NCBI GenBank assembly: GCA_003161575.1
Contig: PMOE01000067.1
Location: 1-39,445, forward strand
DNA from: Acidimicrobiaceae bacterium
GTDB taxonomy: Bacteria; Actinomycetota; Acidimicrobiia; Acidimicrobiales; RAAP-2
DNA: 39,445 bases
Direction: 5' to 3'
Part shown: positions 7,704-16,197 of the stretch, piece by piece
Layout of the letters: every line of letters starts with the position of its first letter
How positions within the stretch are numbered: the stretch's first letter is position 1
The notes under the pieces: generated by a model
What the model saw: only the letters and a program-made list of their open reading frames with translations
What the model was told of the DNA's origin: nothing
Databases searched by the model: none
Program-made: the position numbers and the translations under genes

Positions 7704-8789
7704 TCAGACGTTGAAGCGGAACTCCACCACGTCGCCGTCGCGCATCACGTAGTCCTTGCCTTCGATGCGGGCTTTCCCCGCGGCCCGGGCCGCGGGCACC
7801 GAACCGGCCGCCATCAGGTCCTCGTAGCCGACGATCTCGGCCTTGATGAAACCCCGCTCGAAGTCGGTGTGGATGACCCCGGCCGCTTTGGGCGCGGTGT
7901 CGCCGATATGGATCGTCCAGGCCCGGGCCTCTTTCGGCCCTGCCGTGAGATAGGTCTGCAGCCCGAGGGTGGCAAAGCCGACATGGACGAGTTGGACGAG
8001 TCCCGACTCGTCCTGGCCGTAGCCGGCGAGCAACTCGGCCGCGTCGGCCGGATCGAGTGCGGCCACCTCGGCGTCGATCTGGGCGCACAGCACGACCGCG
8101 GGTGCGGGGACCACCAAGGCGACGAGCTCCTGGCGCCTGGCGTCATCGCCCAGGTCCCCCTCGTCGACATTGAAGACGTAGACGAAAGGCTTGGCGGAGA
8201 GCAGGTGGAGGTCGGAGAGCAGCTCGGGGTCCACCTCGCCCGCCGACGCGGCGGCCGAGATCGTCCGGCCGACATTCAAGATCTCCCGGGCCTTGGTCAC
8301 TTCGGCGAGCACCGGGCGCAACTCGGGGCGCATGCGCGCTTCTTTTCCGAGTGTGGCCAGGCGTTTGTCCACCGTCTGGAGGTCGGCGAGGATTAACTCG
8401 GTGTTGACGGTCGCGATGTCGTCGGCCGGGCGCACATCGCCGTCGACGTGGATGACATCGGGATCCGAGAACACCCGCACCACCTGGCAGATGGCATCGA
8501 CGTCGCGGATGGCGGCCAGGAACTTGTTGCCCAGGCCCTCGCCTTCAGAAGCCCCCCGCACGATGCCGGCGATGTCGACGAACGTCACCATGGCCGGGAC
8601 GACCTTTTCTGATTCATACAGGCCGGCCAGGCGATCGAGGCGCGGGTCGGGGACCGCCACCACGCCGACGTTCGGGTCGATGGTGGCGAAGGGATAGTTC
8701 GCCGCCAACACCTCGTTGTGGGTCAGGGCGTTGAACAGGGTCGACTTGCCCACGTTGGGGAGGCCGACGATGCCGATTGACAGACCCAC
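7704..8789 (-). CDS. ychF: Redox-regulated ATPase/GTPase YchF
   Basis: 361-residue Obg-family P-loop NTPase. YchF/OLA1 binds ATP preferentially and associates with ribosomes. The P-loop GLPNVGKST opens the protein. [20 protein letters not shown] is the switch II/G3 region, and VFNVDEGDL is the altered G4 motif that relaxes guanine specificity. The coiled-coil insertion ([12 protein letters not shown] onward) and the C-terminal TGS domain ending [15 protein letters not shown] complete the usual architecture and length. The GTG start at 8789 has GGAGGG at ideal distance; the longer frame upstream to 8948 is not supported. Confidence 0.96.
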   Translation of the reverse strand: MGLSIGIVGLPNVGKSTLFNALTHNEVLAANYPFATIDPNVGVVAVPDPRLDRLAGLYESEKVVPAMVTFVDIAGIVRGASEGEGLGNKFLAAIRDVDAICQVVRVFSDPDVIHVDGDVRPADDIATVNTELILADLQTVDKRLATLGKEARMRPELRPVLAEVTKAREILNVGRTISAAASAGEVDPELLSDLHLLSAKPFVYVFNVDEGDLGDDARRQELVALVVPAPAVVLCAQIDAEVAALDPADAAELLAGYGQDESGLVQLVHVGFATLGLQTYLTAGPKEARAWTIHIGDTAPKAAGVIHTDFERGFIKAEIVGYEDLMAAGSVPAARAAGKARIEGKDYVMRDGDVVEFRFNV

Positions 8790-8874
8790 AGACGTCCCTC
8801 CGAGGCGATGACAGGCGTAGGGCGAGCGTAGATGACCGGCCCACCTGCTCGAACCGGCTGGCCGTCCGGCCATC

Positions 8875-9087
8875 ATGTCGGCGGTGGGGAGCGATCTCCG
8901 ATGGCGGTGGGGTCGGCGAACTCGGCCTCGACGCCGGTGCCACGGCAACGACTCACGGGCGGCAGCGGCGGCCGGCGGCCTGTTGTTCTACGAGCCGACC
9001 GCCGGCGCCAAACACTTTGCGGTGACCGACCCGGCCTCGAGCGCCTGGGTGGTGACCGCGCGACACCTCAAGCGAATGCTCGGATGA
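8875..9087 (+). CDS. Possible small or frame-disrupted gene
   Basis: The 354-base gap 8790-9143 holds only this candidate. The last 37 codons (from about 8977) read GGLLFYEPTAGAKHF and AVTDPASSAWVVTARHL with strong third-position GC, which looks coding. The first 30 residues are Arg-rich and do not look coding in this frame, while another plus-strand frame over 8888-8960 looks more protein-like (GELGLDAGATATTHG). This would fit either a short gene with a later start or a gene with one frameshift. No family is recognised, and no Shine-Dalgarno sequence or TANNNT box supports the ATG at 8875. Confidence 0.25.
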   Translation: MSAVGSDLRWRWGRRTRPRRRCHGNDSRAAAAAGGLLFYEPTAGAKHFAVTDPASSAWVVTARHLKRMLG

Positions 9088-9143
9088 GGCCGCCCGCGCT
9101 GGCGGATCGTCCCGGCAGGACTCGCTAGAAGTCCCGCCGATAT

Positions 9144-10199
9144 TTAGGACTCCATGAGTCCCGCCGAGTTGGCCAATGCTACGAGATCGGTCTGGGGGCG
9201 GGCCCCGAGATGCCCGATGACCTCGCCGGCGCACAGAGCGCCGAGGCGGGCACAGCCCGTCGGGTCCACCCCGTGGGTCAGCCCGAAGAGGAAGCCCGCT
9301 GCATACAGGTCGCCCGCACCGGTCGTATCGACCACCCGGTCGACGGGCGCGGCCGGGACGGAAACGGGACCCGCGGCGGTGGTGACCACCGAACCGGCGG
9401 CGCCCCTGGTGGCCGCCACCAACAGCCCGGTCTCCTCGCCGGCCTCCAGGGCCATGTCGAACGAGCCGACGCCGAAGAGCATGATCACTTCCTCTTCGTT
9501 GCCGAACAGCACATCGACTTCGTCGAGCAGCAGGTCGAGGAACTCGCGCTGATGGCGTTCGACGCAGAACGGGTCGGACAAACTGAGAGCAACCGAGCCG
9601 TCGTTGTCGTGGCAGACCTCGATGGCCCGCCGGAGAGCCTCTTTGGCCGGTGGGAGGTCCCACAGGTACCCCTCGAGGTACACGATCTGACCCCGGGCGA
9701 CCAGATCGGCGGGGATATCAGAAGGCGAGATGGTGGTCGCCACACCGAGGTGGGTGGCCATGGTCCGCTCGGCATCGCTTCCGACGAGCACCAGGCACCG
9801 ACCGGTCCCCACCGCCTCGAGTCCCTGGCCGGTCTTTTCGACGGCCGGATGGAATTCCACCCCTGCGGCACCGATGTCGTGGGTGAAGACCCGCCCAAGA
9901 GGGTCGTCGGCCACCTTGCCGACGAAACCGGCGGCGCCGCCGAGGGCGGCGACCCCGGCCATGGTGTTGGCCGCCGAGCCGCCCGAGGCCTCGACGGTCG
10001 GCCCGAGGGCCTCGTAAATGGATTCGGCCCGGGCGAGGTCGACGAGGGTCATCGTCCCTTTCACCAGACCGGTCCGTTCGATCTCGGCGTCGCTCGCCGA
10101 CGACAACACGTCGACCAACGGCGAGCCGATGCCGACCACGTCAAGGGCGCCGCCGGTGCCCGCCGACGCATGCGGGCGTTCGGGTTGTTCGGAACTCAC
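9144..10199 (-). CDS. PfkB-family sugar/adenosine kinase
   Basis: 351-residue ribokinase-fold (PfkB) kinase, closest in pattern to the adenosine kinase branch. The N-terminal VVGIGSPLVDVL is the first PfkB strand. GGSAANTMAGVAALGG is the substrate-binding Gly-rich block. DTTGAGDLYAAGFLFG (about residues 291-306) contains the anion hole and catalytic Asp. FGNEEEVIMLFG and VVTTAAGPV fit the ATP side. It would phosphorylate a nucleoside or sugar with ATP in the cytosol; adenosine is likely but not proven. I chose GTG 10199 because TACCCT (10208-10213, minus strand) is 8 bases upstream and the upstream extension overlaps the pepN promoter. Divergent from pepN. Confidence 0.88.
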   Translation of the reverse strand: MSSEQPERPHASAGTGGALDVVGIGSPLVDVLSSASDAEIERTGLVKGTMTLVDLARAESIYEALGPTVEASGGSAANTMAGVAALGGAAGFVGKVADDPLGRVFTHDIGAAGVEFHPAVEKTGQGLEAVGTGRCLVLVGSDAERTMATHLGVATTISPSDIPADLVARGQIVYLEGYLWDLPPAKEALRRAIEVCHDNDGSVALSLSDPFCVERHQREFLDLLLDEVDVLFGNEEEVIMLFGVGSFDMALEAGEETGLLVAATRGAAGSVVTTAAGPVSVPAAPVDRVVDTTGAGDLYAAGFLFGLTHGVDPTGCARLGALCAGEVIGHLGARPQTDLVALANSAGLMES

Positions 10200-10239
10200 G
10201 AGCCGAGAGGGTACTCGGCTCACAGGTAACCTCTCGCCG
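10200..10239. promoter_or_regulatory. Divergent leaderless promoters of the PfkB kinase and pepN
   Basis: Only 40 bases separate the two start codons. Plus-strand TAACCT (10227-10232) is 7 bases from the pepN ATG. Minus-strand TACCCT (10208-10213) is 8 bases from the kinase GTG. There is no room for ribosome-binding leaders. Confidence 0.5.
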
Positions 10240-12861
10240 ATGCCTCCCACCACCAAATCCTCTCCTCCCGATGCGGCGGACGCACCCGAGGCCGCCTACC
10301 GGCTGCCTCGGGTGGCCGAGCCCGACACCTACCGGCTAACGCTCGCACCGGATCTCGCCGCCGCCACCTTCACCGGGTCGGCCGAGATCGAACTCCGCAT
10401 CACAGAGCCGGTGACCGAGCTGGTCTGCAACGCAGCCGAGCTCACCATCACCGACGCCGTGCTCACCGGGGCCGACGGCTCCACCCGGGCCGCCGCCGTC
10501 AGCTTCGACGAGGAAGCCGAGCGGGTCACCTTCGTTTTTGACGGGACCGTGGCCGCCGGCCCGGCGACGTTGTCGTGTTCGTTCGCGGGGATCCTCAACG
10601 ACAAGCTGCGGGGCTTTTACAAAAGCACGTTTGTCGGGGCAACCGGGGACACCAAGACGATCGCCACCACCCAGATGGAGTCGACCGACGCCCGCCGGGC
10701 CTTTCCCTGCTGGGACGAACCGGATCGCAAGGCGGTCTTCGAGATCACCTTGGTCATCGAGTCTGGTTTGGCCGCCTTCTCCAATTCGCCGGTGCTCGAA
10801 GAGACCACCGTCGGGACCACGCGGCGCCTCCGATTCACCCCGACCATGAAGATGTCCACCTACCTGGTGGCCTTCGTGGTGGGCCCGATGGAGGCGACCG
10901 AACCCATAGACGTCGACGGGGTGCCGCTGCGCGTCGTCCACGTCCCAGGCAAGGCGAATCTCACGGCCTATGCCCTCGAGGTGGCGGCCCATTCCTTGCG
11001 ATTCTTCACCGGGTACTTCGACATCGCCTACCCGGGAGAAAAGCTCGACCTCGTCGCCATCCCCGACTTCGCCTTTGGTGCCATGGAGAACCTGGGCTGC
11101 GTCACGTTCCGAGAGACGGCCCTCCTGGTCGACCCGGCCAGCGCGGCACGCACCGAGCTCGAACGGGTCGCCCTGGTGGTGGCCCACGAGATCGCCCACA
11201 TGTGGTTCGGCGACCTGGTGACGATGCAGTGGTGGGAGGGGATCTGGCTCAACGAGGCCTTCGCCACCTTTATGGAGACCATCTGTGTCGACGCCTTCCG
11301 CCCGGGTTGGGAGATCTGGGTCAGCTTCGGCGTCGACCGGGAGGCGGCCATGGCCCTCGACGACCTGCACTCGACCCGGCCGATCGAGTACCCCGTCGGA
11401 CCTCCCGACGAGGCCGAGGGCATGTTCGACCTCCTCACTTACGAAAAGGGCGGCGGCGTACTGCGCATGCTCGAGCAGTACCTCTCGCCCGAGGTCTTCC
11501 GTGACGGGGTGCGCGCGTATCTGGCGGCCCACGCCTATGCCAACACGGTCACCGCCGATCTGTGGAGGGCCATCGAAGAGGCGAGCGGGGAGCCCGTGCG
11601 CGCCGTGATGGACAGCTGGATCCTCCAGGGCGGCCACCCGCTCGTGCGGGTCGGCGAGGACGCCATCGCCCAAGAGCCCTTCTCCTACGGGCCGCCCCCT
11701 CAGGGGGTCGCGAGCGCCATCGGGCAGCACTGGGAGGTGCCGGTCCTCGTGCGGACCCTCGAAGGCGAGGGCGACATCGAGCGTCTCTTACTCGGGGCTC
11801 AGCCGATCTCGCTCCCAGTGGCCGCCGGCGCGCAGCGGCTGGCAGTGGTCAACGCCGGGGGCTCGGGGGCCTACCGCACCGTCTACGAGGGTGAGCACCT
11901 GGCCCAACTCACCGCCCGGTTGGGTGAGCTCGACGCCCTCGAGCGTTTCAACCTGCTGGCGGACACCTGGGCCCTCGTCCTCGCCGGCCAGGTGTCCCTG
12001 CGTGATTTTTTCGCCCTGGCCGGGGCGCTCGGTGACGAGGCCGACCCGAGCACGTGGACCCTGGTCGCCGGCGCGCTCGGCCTTTGTAACCGGGTGGTCG
12101 CCGAGACCGACCGGGACTTGCTCGAGGCGGCCGACCGGGCGCTGCTCGGCGCCCGCCTCGAAGCGGTCGGGTGGGACCCCACCCCCGGCGAGGGCGAGCG
12201 CATCCCGACACTTCGGGCCCTGCTCCTCGGTTCCCTCGGCACCGTCGGGGCCGATCCGCGCGTGCGAGCCGAGGCGGCGCGGCGCTTCGACGCGGCCAGC
12301 GCGGCCGATCCACTCGACGCCAACATCGAGGCGCCGGTGCTCCACACCGTCGCCTCGCTCCTGCGACCCGGCGATTACGACACGATCCTCGAGCGCTACC
12401 GGCATCCGGCCACTCCCCAAGAGGAGATGCGCTATCTCCACACCCTGGCCACCTTCCCCGACACCGAACTCACGCTGCGCACATTCGAGATGGCCCGCAC
12501 CGACGAGGTGCGCACCCAGAACGCGCCGTACCTGATCACCCAACTTCTGTCGAACCGGGTCGCCGGGCCTGCGGTGTGGGAACGGGTCACCCAAACGTGG
12601 GACGAGCTGCTGGCGCGTTTTCCAGTGAACAGTCATTCGCGCATGCTCGAAGGGGCCAAGACCCTGTGCGCCGATCGGTCCCTCGCCGAGGGCGTCACGA
12701 GGTTCCTCGCAGAGCACCCGCTCGACCACTCCCCGCGCTCGGTCGTCCAGATGCTTGAGCGCCTCGGGGTCAACGTGGCCTTCGGAGAGCGCGAGCGCCC
12801 GCAGTTCGCTGTGGTGCTCGGCCCTCTCGGTGGTGACGGCCCGTCGCCCGCACCGCTGTGA
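10240..12861 (+). CDS. pepN: M1 family aminopeptidase N
   Basis: 873-residue zinc metallopeptidase that trims N-terminal residues from peptides in the cytosol. Gluzincin features are clear: the exopeptidase motif GAMENLG (about residue 279), the zinc site HEIAHMWFGDLVTMQW (His near 316 and 320), then WLNEAFA with the third ligand Glu. An N-terminal beta-domain (YRLTLAPDLAAATFTGSAEI) and a helical ERAP1-like C-terminal domain follow the M1 plan. ATG 10240 is chosen because TAACCT lies 7 bases upstream; the frame continues upstream to 10018 but only across the divergent kinase gene. The transporter and methyltransferase downstream are probably in the same transcript. Confidence 0.95.
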   Translation: MPPTTKSSPPDAADAPEAAYRLPRVAEPDTYRLTLAPDLAAATFTGSAEIELRITEPVTELVCNAAELTITDAVLTGADGSTRAAAVSFDEEAERVTFVFDGTVAAGPATLSCSFAGILNDKLRGFYKSTFVGATGDTKTIATTQMESTDARRAFPCWDEPDRKAVFEITLVIESGLAAFSNSPVLEETTVGTTRRLRFTPTMKMSTYLVAFVVGPMEATEPIDVDGVPLRVVHVPGKANLTAYALEVAAHSLRFFTGYFDIAYPGEKLDLVAIPDFAFGAMENLGCVTFRETALLVDPASAARTELERVALVVAHEIAHMWFGDLVTMQWWEGIWLNEAFATFMETICVDAFRPGWEIWVSFGVDREAAMALDDLHSTRPIEYPVGPPDEAEGMFDLLTYEKGGGVLRMLEQYLSPEVFRDGVRAYLAAHAYANTVTADLWRAIEEASGEPVRAVMDSWILQGGHPLVRVGEDAIAQEPFSYGPPPQGVASAIGQHWEVPVLVRTLEGEGDIERLLLGAQPISLPVAAGAQRLAVVNAGGSGAYRTVYEGEHLAQLTARLGELDALERFNLLADTWALVLAGQVSLRDFFALAGALGDEADPSTWTLVAGALGLCNRVVAETDRDLLEAADRALLGARLEAVGWDPTPGEGERIPTLRALLLGSLGTVGADPRVRAEAARRFDAASAADPLDANIEAPVLHTVASLLRPGDYDTILERYRHPATPQEEMRYLHTLATFPDTELTLRTFEMARTDEVRTQNAPYLITQLLSNRVAGPAVWERVTQTWDELLARFPVNSHSRMLEGAKTLCADRSLAEGVTRFLAEHPLDHSPRSVVQMLERLGVNVAFGERERPQFAVVLGPLGGDGPSPAPL

Positions 12862-12878
12862 CCCCGGGGTGAGGGACG

Positions 12879-13472
12879 GTGAACCTGGCCCTCATCGCCA
12901 CAGTGTTCGCAGTGATCGCCGTGGCCGAGCTCCCCGACAAGACCATGATCGCCACGTTGGTCATGGGCAGCCGGTCCCGACCGGTGCTGGTCTGGATCGG
13001 TGCCTCGGCCGCCTTCGCCGTCCACGTGACCGTGGCCGTCGTCGCCGGACATCTGTTGACCTTGCTCCCCCACCGGGCCGTCGAGATCGTGGTGACCGTG
13101 CTCTTTTTGGCCGGGGCCGCCTACTTGCTCTTCGTCCCCGAAAAAAAAGAGGAGGAGAAGGGGGAGGCCGAGGCCGCCTCGGTGGCGTCCCCGGCCGGGT
13201 TCGGCGTGGTCGTGACGGCTTTCGGGGTCATCTTGATCGGCGAGATCGGTGACCTGACCCAGCTGTTGACGGTGAACCTCGCCGCCAAATACCACCAGCC
13301 GCTCTCGGTGTTCATCGGCGCTCTGGCCGCCCTTATGAGCGTCGCCGCCCTCGGCGCCTTCGGGGGCCGGGCCCTTCTCCGCATCCTGCCGGTCGGAGTG
13401 ATCCGGCGGATCGGCGGTCTGGTGCTGGTCGGCTTCGCCGCCTACAGCATTTACTCTCTGGTGCACTCATGA
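12879..13472 (+). CDS. TMEM165/GDT1 (UPF0016) family cation transporter
   Basis: 197-residue membrane protein with six predicted helices in two repeats, separated by a charged loop rich in Lys and Glu (about residues 88-98). The family moves Mn2+ or Ca2+, in bacteria mainly Mn2+ export. The duplicated signature ExGD(K/R)(T/S) appears as AELPDKT in the first helix and GEIGDLTQ in the second half. The first has Pro for Gly, and the second has Leu for the basic residue, so both copies are slightly off consensus. GTG 12879 has GAGGGA upstream. It starts 17 bases after pepN and overlaps the next gene (ATGA). Confidence 0.85.
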   Translation: MNLALIATVFAVIAVAELPDKTMIATLVMGSRSRPVLVWIGASAAFAVHVTVAVVAGHLLTLLPHRAVEIVVTVLFLAGAAYLLFVPEKKEEEKGEAEAASVASPAGFGVVVTAFGVILIGEIGDLTQLLTVNLAAKYHQPLSVFIGALAALMSVAALGAFGGRALLRILPVGVIRRIGGLVLVGFAAYSIYSLVHS

Positions 13473-14137
13473 ACGCGCTCGACGACACCGCCGCCGCCCG
13501 CACCGCCGCGCTGGTCGGCCTCGCCCGGGCCACCCGGGGCTTCATGCCCGACGACGAGGGGGAGGCCCTCATGGCCGCCGCCGCCGACGCCGGGCAGGCG
13601 GGGGGCGGGACCTTCGTCGAGATCGGTGCGTGGTGCGGGAAGTCGACCGTGTACCTCGGAGCGGCGGCAGAAGCCACCGGGGCGGTGCTGTTCAGCATCG
13701 ACCACCACCGCGGCTCAGAAGAGAACCAGCCCGGCTGGGACTACCACGAAGCCGACCTGGTCAGCCCCGAGGACGGTCGGCTCGACACCCTTCCTCACTG
13801 GCGCCGCGCCGTGGCCGCCGCGGGACTCGAGACCCGCGTCGTCGGCATCGTCGGCGACTCGGCGACCGTCGCCGCCCACTGGGGTACGCCGCTCGCCTTC
13901 TGTTTCATCGACGGTGGGCACGGAGCCGAGCCGGCCTGGGCCGACTTCAACGGCTGGAGCCCCCATGTCGTGGTGGGCGGGCGGCTCGCCATCCACGATG
14001 TGTTCCCCGATCCCGCCGACGGTGGGCGCCCCCCCTACGAGCTGTGGTGCGCTGCGCTGGCGTCGGGCGAATGGTCCGAAGTCAGCGAGTGCGGCAGCCT
14101 GCGGGTGCTCCGACGCGTGGCACCGCCTCGTTCCTGA
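13469..14137 (+). CDS. Class I SAM-dependent methyltransferase
   Basis: 222-residue protein with a Rossmann methyltransferase fold (Methyltransf_24-like). The SAM loop is FVEIGAWCGKSTVYLG (about residues 50-65), with LFSIDHHRGSEE as the second acidic motif. CFIDGGHGAEPAWADFNGW and GGRLAIHDVFPDP are the later family blocks, where acidic and His residues suggest metal binding. It is probably cytosolic; the substrate is unknown. ATG 13469 overlaps the transporter stop as ATGA. It is last in the pepN operon and convergent with the toroid-protein gene; a glycosyl/methyl-transfer cluster lies just beyond on the other strand. Confidence 0.85.
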   Translation: MNALDDTAAARTAALVGLARATRGFMPDDEGEALMAAAADAGQAGGGTFVEIGAWCGKSTVYLGAAAEATGAVLFSIDHHRGSEENQPGWDYHEADLVSPEDGRLDTLPHWRRAVAAAGLETRVVGIVGDSATVAAHWGTPLAFCFIDGGHGAEPAWADFNGWSPHVVVGGRLAIHDVFPDPADGGRPPYELWCAALASGEWSEVSECGSLRVLRRVAPPRS

Positions 14138-14191
14138 GCGGCGGCTCCTGAGCGGCCCCAACCGGGCGCGCAGGCGGGTCGAGCGGCCGGT

Positions 14192-15391
14192 TCAGACCGT
14201 GGCGGTGCAGCCGGCGGCTGCGGCCCCGGTGCACTGGGACTCGGCCAGATCGAGCCGGGCCGCCAGGCTCTCGCCCCGGAACAGGCCGGCCGCCGGCGTG
14301 GCGTTGCTCAACGCGTCGGCCGCCAGCACGATGGCCCCGGCCGTGTAGGTGGTGCGCTCTCCGGCGGGGAAGGTGTCGCCTTCGGGGTAGACCATGCCGG
14401 TCCAGTACGACCCGTCGTCGAGGCGGAGGCCCTGGGCCGCTGCGAACAGGCGGCGCGCCTCTGCATCCATGCCCAGGGCGTCGAGGGCCATGACGCATTC
14501 GGCCGTCTCGGCCGCCGTCACCCAAGAGCTGGTCGACACGCAACGGACCCCGAGGTCCTCCATCACAAAGGTTGTCCACCCCTCGTCGATCCGCTGGCAC
14601 CCCGGCTCGCCCTCGACGGCCCCCGAGAGCATCGGGTAGTACCAGTCCATTGCGAACTCGTCTTTGGGGGCGAAGGCACCCGGGTGGTGGGCGACGGCGT
14701 GGCCCAGTCGGCCGGCGGCCAGCTCCCAGTCGGGTCGGTCCTTGCCCAGGATCTCGGCCGCCGCCACCCCGCAACGCAGGCTGTGATAGATCGACGAGGA
14801 CCCGGTGAGCAGGGCGTACGCCTCAGGCCGCCCGGCCGAGTCGAGCGACCAGCGCACCGACCCGTCGGGGTCCTGCCAGCGCAGCACGAAGTCGAGGGCG
14901 TGCTCGACGACCCCCCAGAGCCGGCGCAACAGCTCGAGCTCACCGGTCACCAGGTGGTGATGCCACAGGCCCGCCGCAATGTAGGCGCAGACGTTGGTGT
15001 CGAGCCTCGAGTCCTTCACCCCTTCGGCCAGGTAGTAGTTGAACCAACTGCCGCCGGACATCTGGGTGTCGGCCAGCCAGAGGTAGGCCTGCTCGGCTTC
15101 GGCGCTGAACCCACAGACGGTCAGGGCCATGGCCGCCTCGACGTGGTTCCACGGATCACAGTGCCCACCTTCGAACCACGGGATCATGCCGTTGGGTCGC
15201 TGGACGTCGGCAATGGACTGGGCCGTGGCCAGCACCTCGGCTGCGCTGAGGATGCCCGGCACCTCGGGGACGCTCGGTGCGCTGGGCCCGTGACCTGCCC
15301 CCATCTGGCCCGATCCCATCTGCCCTGATCCGATATGCCCGGTCCTCATCTGCCCTGATCCCATACGCCCGGTCCTCATCTGTTCGGTCAT
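14192..15391 (-). CDS. Alpha/alpha-toroid protein (prenyltransferase-like annotation family)
   Basis: 399-residue protein made of helical hairpins rich in Trp, His and Gly (GMIPWFEGGHCDPWNHVEAA, GSWFNYYLAEG, DPDGSVRWSLD, DEFAMDWYYPMLSGA, TAAETAECVMAL). This is the alpha/alpha-barrel style shared by terpenoid cyclase/prenyltransferase proteins and six-hairpin glycosidases. Databases often call such proteins 'prenyltransferase', but I see no DxDD or zinc motif that proves it. The aromatic and acidic clusters would also suit a carbohydrate enzyme. The N-terminus carries six pentapeptide repeats (residues 5-34). ATG 15391 has AGGAG upstream and overlaps the methyltransferase stop (ATGA). It is third in a GT4-methyltransferase-toroid operon. 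No signal peptide is visible. Confidence 0.75.
   Translation of the reverse strand: MTEQMRTGRMGSGQMRTGHIGSGQMGSGQMGAGHGPSAPSVPEVPGILSAAEVLATAQSIADVQRPNGMIPWFEGGHCDPWNHVEAAMALTVCGFSAEAEQAYLWLADTQMSGGSWFNYYLAEGVKDSRLDTNVCAYIAAGLWHHHLVTGELELLRRLWGVVEHALDFVLRWQDPDGSVRWSLDSAGRPEAYALLTGSSSIYHSLRCGVAAAEILGKDRPDWELAAGRLGHAVAHHPGAFAPKDEFAMDWYYPMLSGAVEGEPGCQRIDEGWTTFVMEDLGVRCVSTSSWVTAAETAECVMALDALGMDAEARRLFAAAQGLRLDDGSYWTGMVYPEGDTFPAGERTTYTAGAIVLAADALSNATPAAGLFRGESLAARLDLAESQCTGAAAAGCTATV
15290..15379 (-). repeat. Six 15-bp tandem repeats in the start of the toroid gene
   Basis: Six imperfect 15-base units encode MRTGR, MGSGQ, MRTGH, IGSGQ, MGSGQ and MGAGH. Units vary at a few bases (for example CATCTGCCCTGATCC on the plus strand occurs twice). 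All units keep the frame. Confidence 0.85.
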
Positions 15392-16197
15392 GCTGCTTCT
15401 CCTCGTCCTCGCGTGGGGCCCGCGCCGACCGTCGGCCTCGTGGCGATCCCGGCCCTCCCGGATTGCTGGGCGCCGTCGGCCCGCTCGGGTTTTCTGAGGT
15501 AGACCACGAGGCTTTTGCCGATGAGCGGGCTCAACACCTTGTCGGCCAACCGGGTGGGGCGGGGGGCCTTGACGATGTCCCACACCAACAGCTTGTGATA
15601 CGAAGCCACGGCCGGGTTGGTGTCGTTGGTCGGACCCACCAGGCAACGGAGCCACCAGTACGGCGAGTGCAGACCGTGGGCGTGATGGCTGCCCACCGGC
15701 TCGAGGCCGGTCGACGACAAGCGGGCCCGCAGGGTCGAACGCCGGTAGATGCGCACGTGGCCGCCGGGGACGTCGTGGTACTCGTCGGAGAGGGCCCAGT
15801 TGATGAACTCGGGCCCACAGCGCGGGACGGTGACCGCCATCGTCCCGCCCGGACGCAGCACCCGGGCCAGCTCGGTCATGGCCCCGACGTCGTTTTCGAT
15901 GTGCTCGAGCACCTCAGAGGCGATCACCCGGTCGAAGGCGTCGTCGGCGAAGGGCAGGCGGAGGGCATCGCCTCGCACCGCCCCGGCCCGGGTGTCGTCG
16001 GCGTCGAGCTCGCCCGCTGCCACCATGGCCCCGATGGTGGCGCACACCCCGGCCACCTCGTCGGCCCCGGCATCGAGGGCGACGACGCCAGCCCCGCGCC
16101 GGGCGGCCTCGAAGGCGTGTCGGCCGAAGCCGCAGCCGAGGTCGAGCAACCGGTCCCCGGGGGCGACCCCGAGGCGGTCGTAATTGACGGTCAACAC
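15388..16197 (-). CDS. Class I SAM-dependent methyltransferase
   Basis: 269-residue UbiE/Methyltransf_11-type enzyme. LLDLGCGFGRHAFEAARRGA (about residues 17-36) is the SAM loop and VVALDAGADEV motif II. GDALRLPFADDAFDRVIASEVLEHI is the classical post-II and 'promoter' block, and ELARVLRPGGTMAVTVP is motif III. The central SPYWWLRCLVG and KLLVWDIVKAPR segments are not universal and may form a substrate pocket, plausibly for a lipid-linked sugar given the neighbours. The GTG at 16197 overlaps the GT4 stop by 7 bases (GTGTTGA); a TTG at 16194 is the alternative start. The stop overlaps the toroid gene start. The C-terminal 35 residues are low-complexity. Confidence 0.88.
   Translation of the reverse strand: MLTVNYDRLGVAPGDRLLDLGCGFGRHAFEAARRGAGVVALDAGADEVAGVCATIGAMVAAGELDADDTRAGAVRGDALRLPFADDAFDRVIASEVLEHIENDVGAMTELARVLRPGGTMAVTVPRCGPEFINWALSDEYHDVPGGHVRIYRRSTLRARLSSTGLEPVGSHHAHGLHSPYWWLRCLVGPTNDTNPAVASYHKLLVWDIVKAPRPTRLADKVLSPLIGKSLVVYLRKPERADGAQQSGRAGIATRPTVGAGPTRGRGEAA

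Noticed and set aside
10018..10239. N-terminal extension of pepN
   Set aside because: Lies across the divergent kinase gene and has no aminopeptidase similarity; ATG 10240 has a good upstream box.
10336..11730. 464-codon minus-strand open frame
   Set aside because: Antisense shadow of pepN, whose catalytic motifs are clear.
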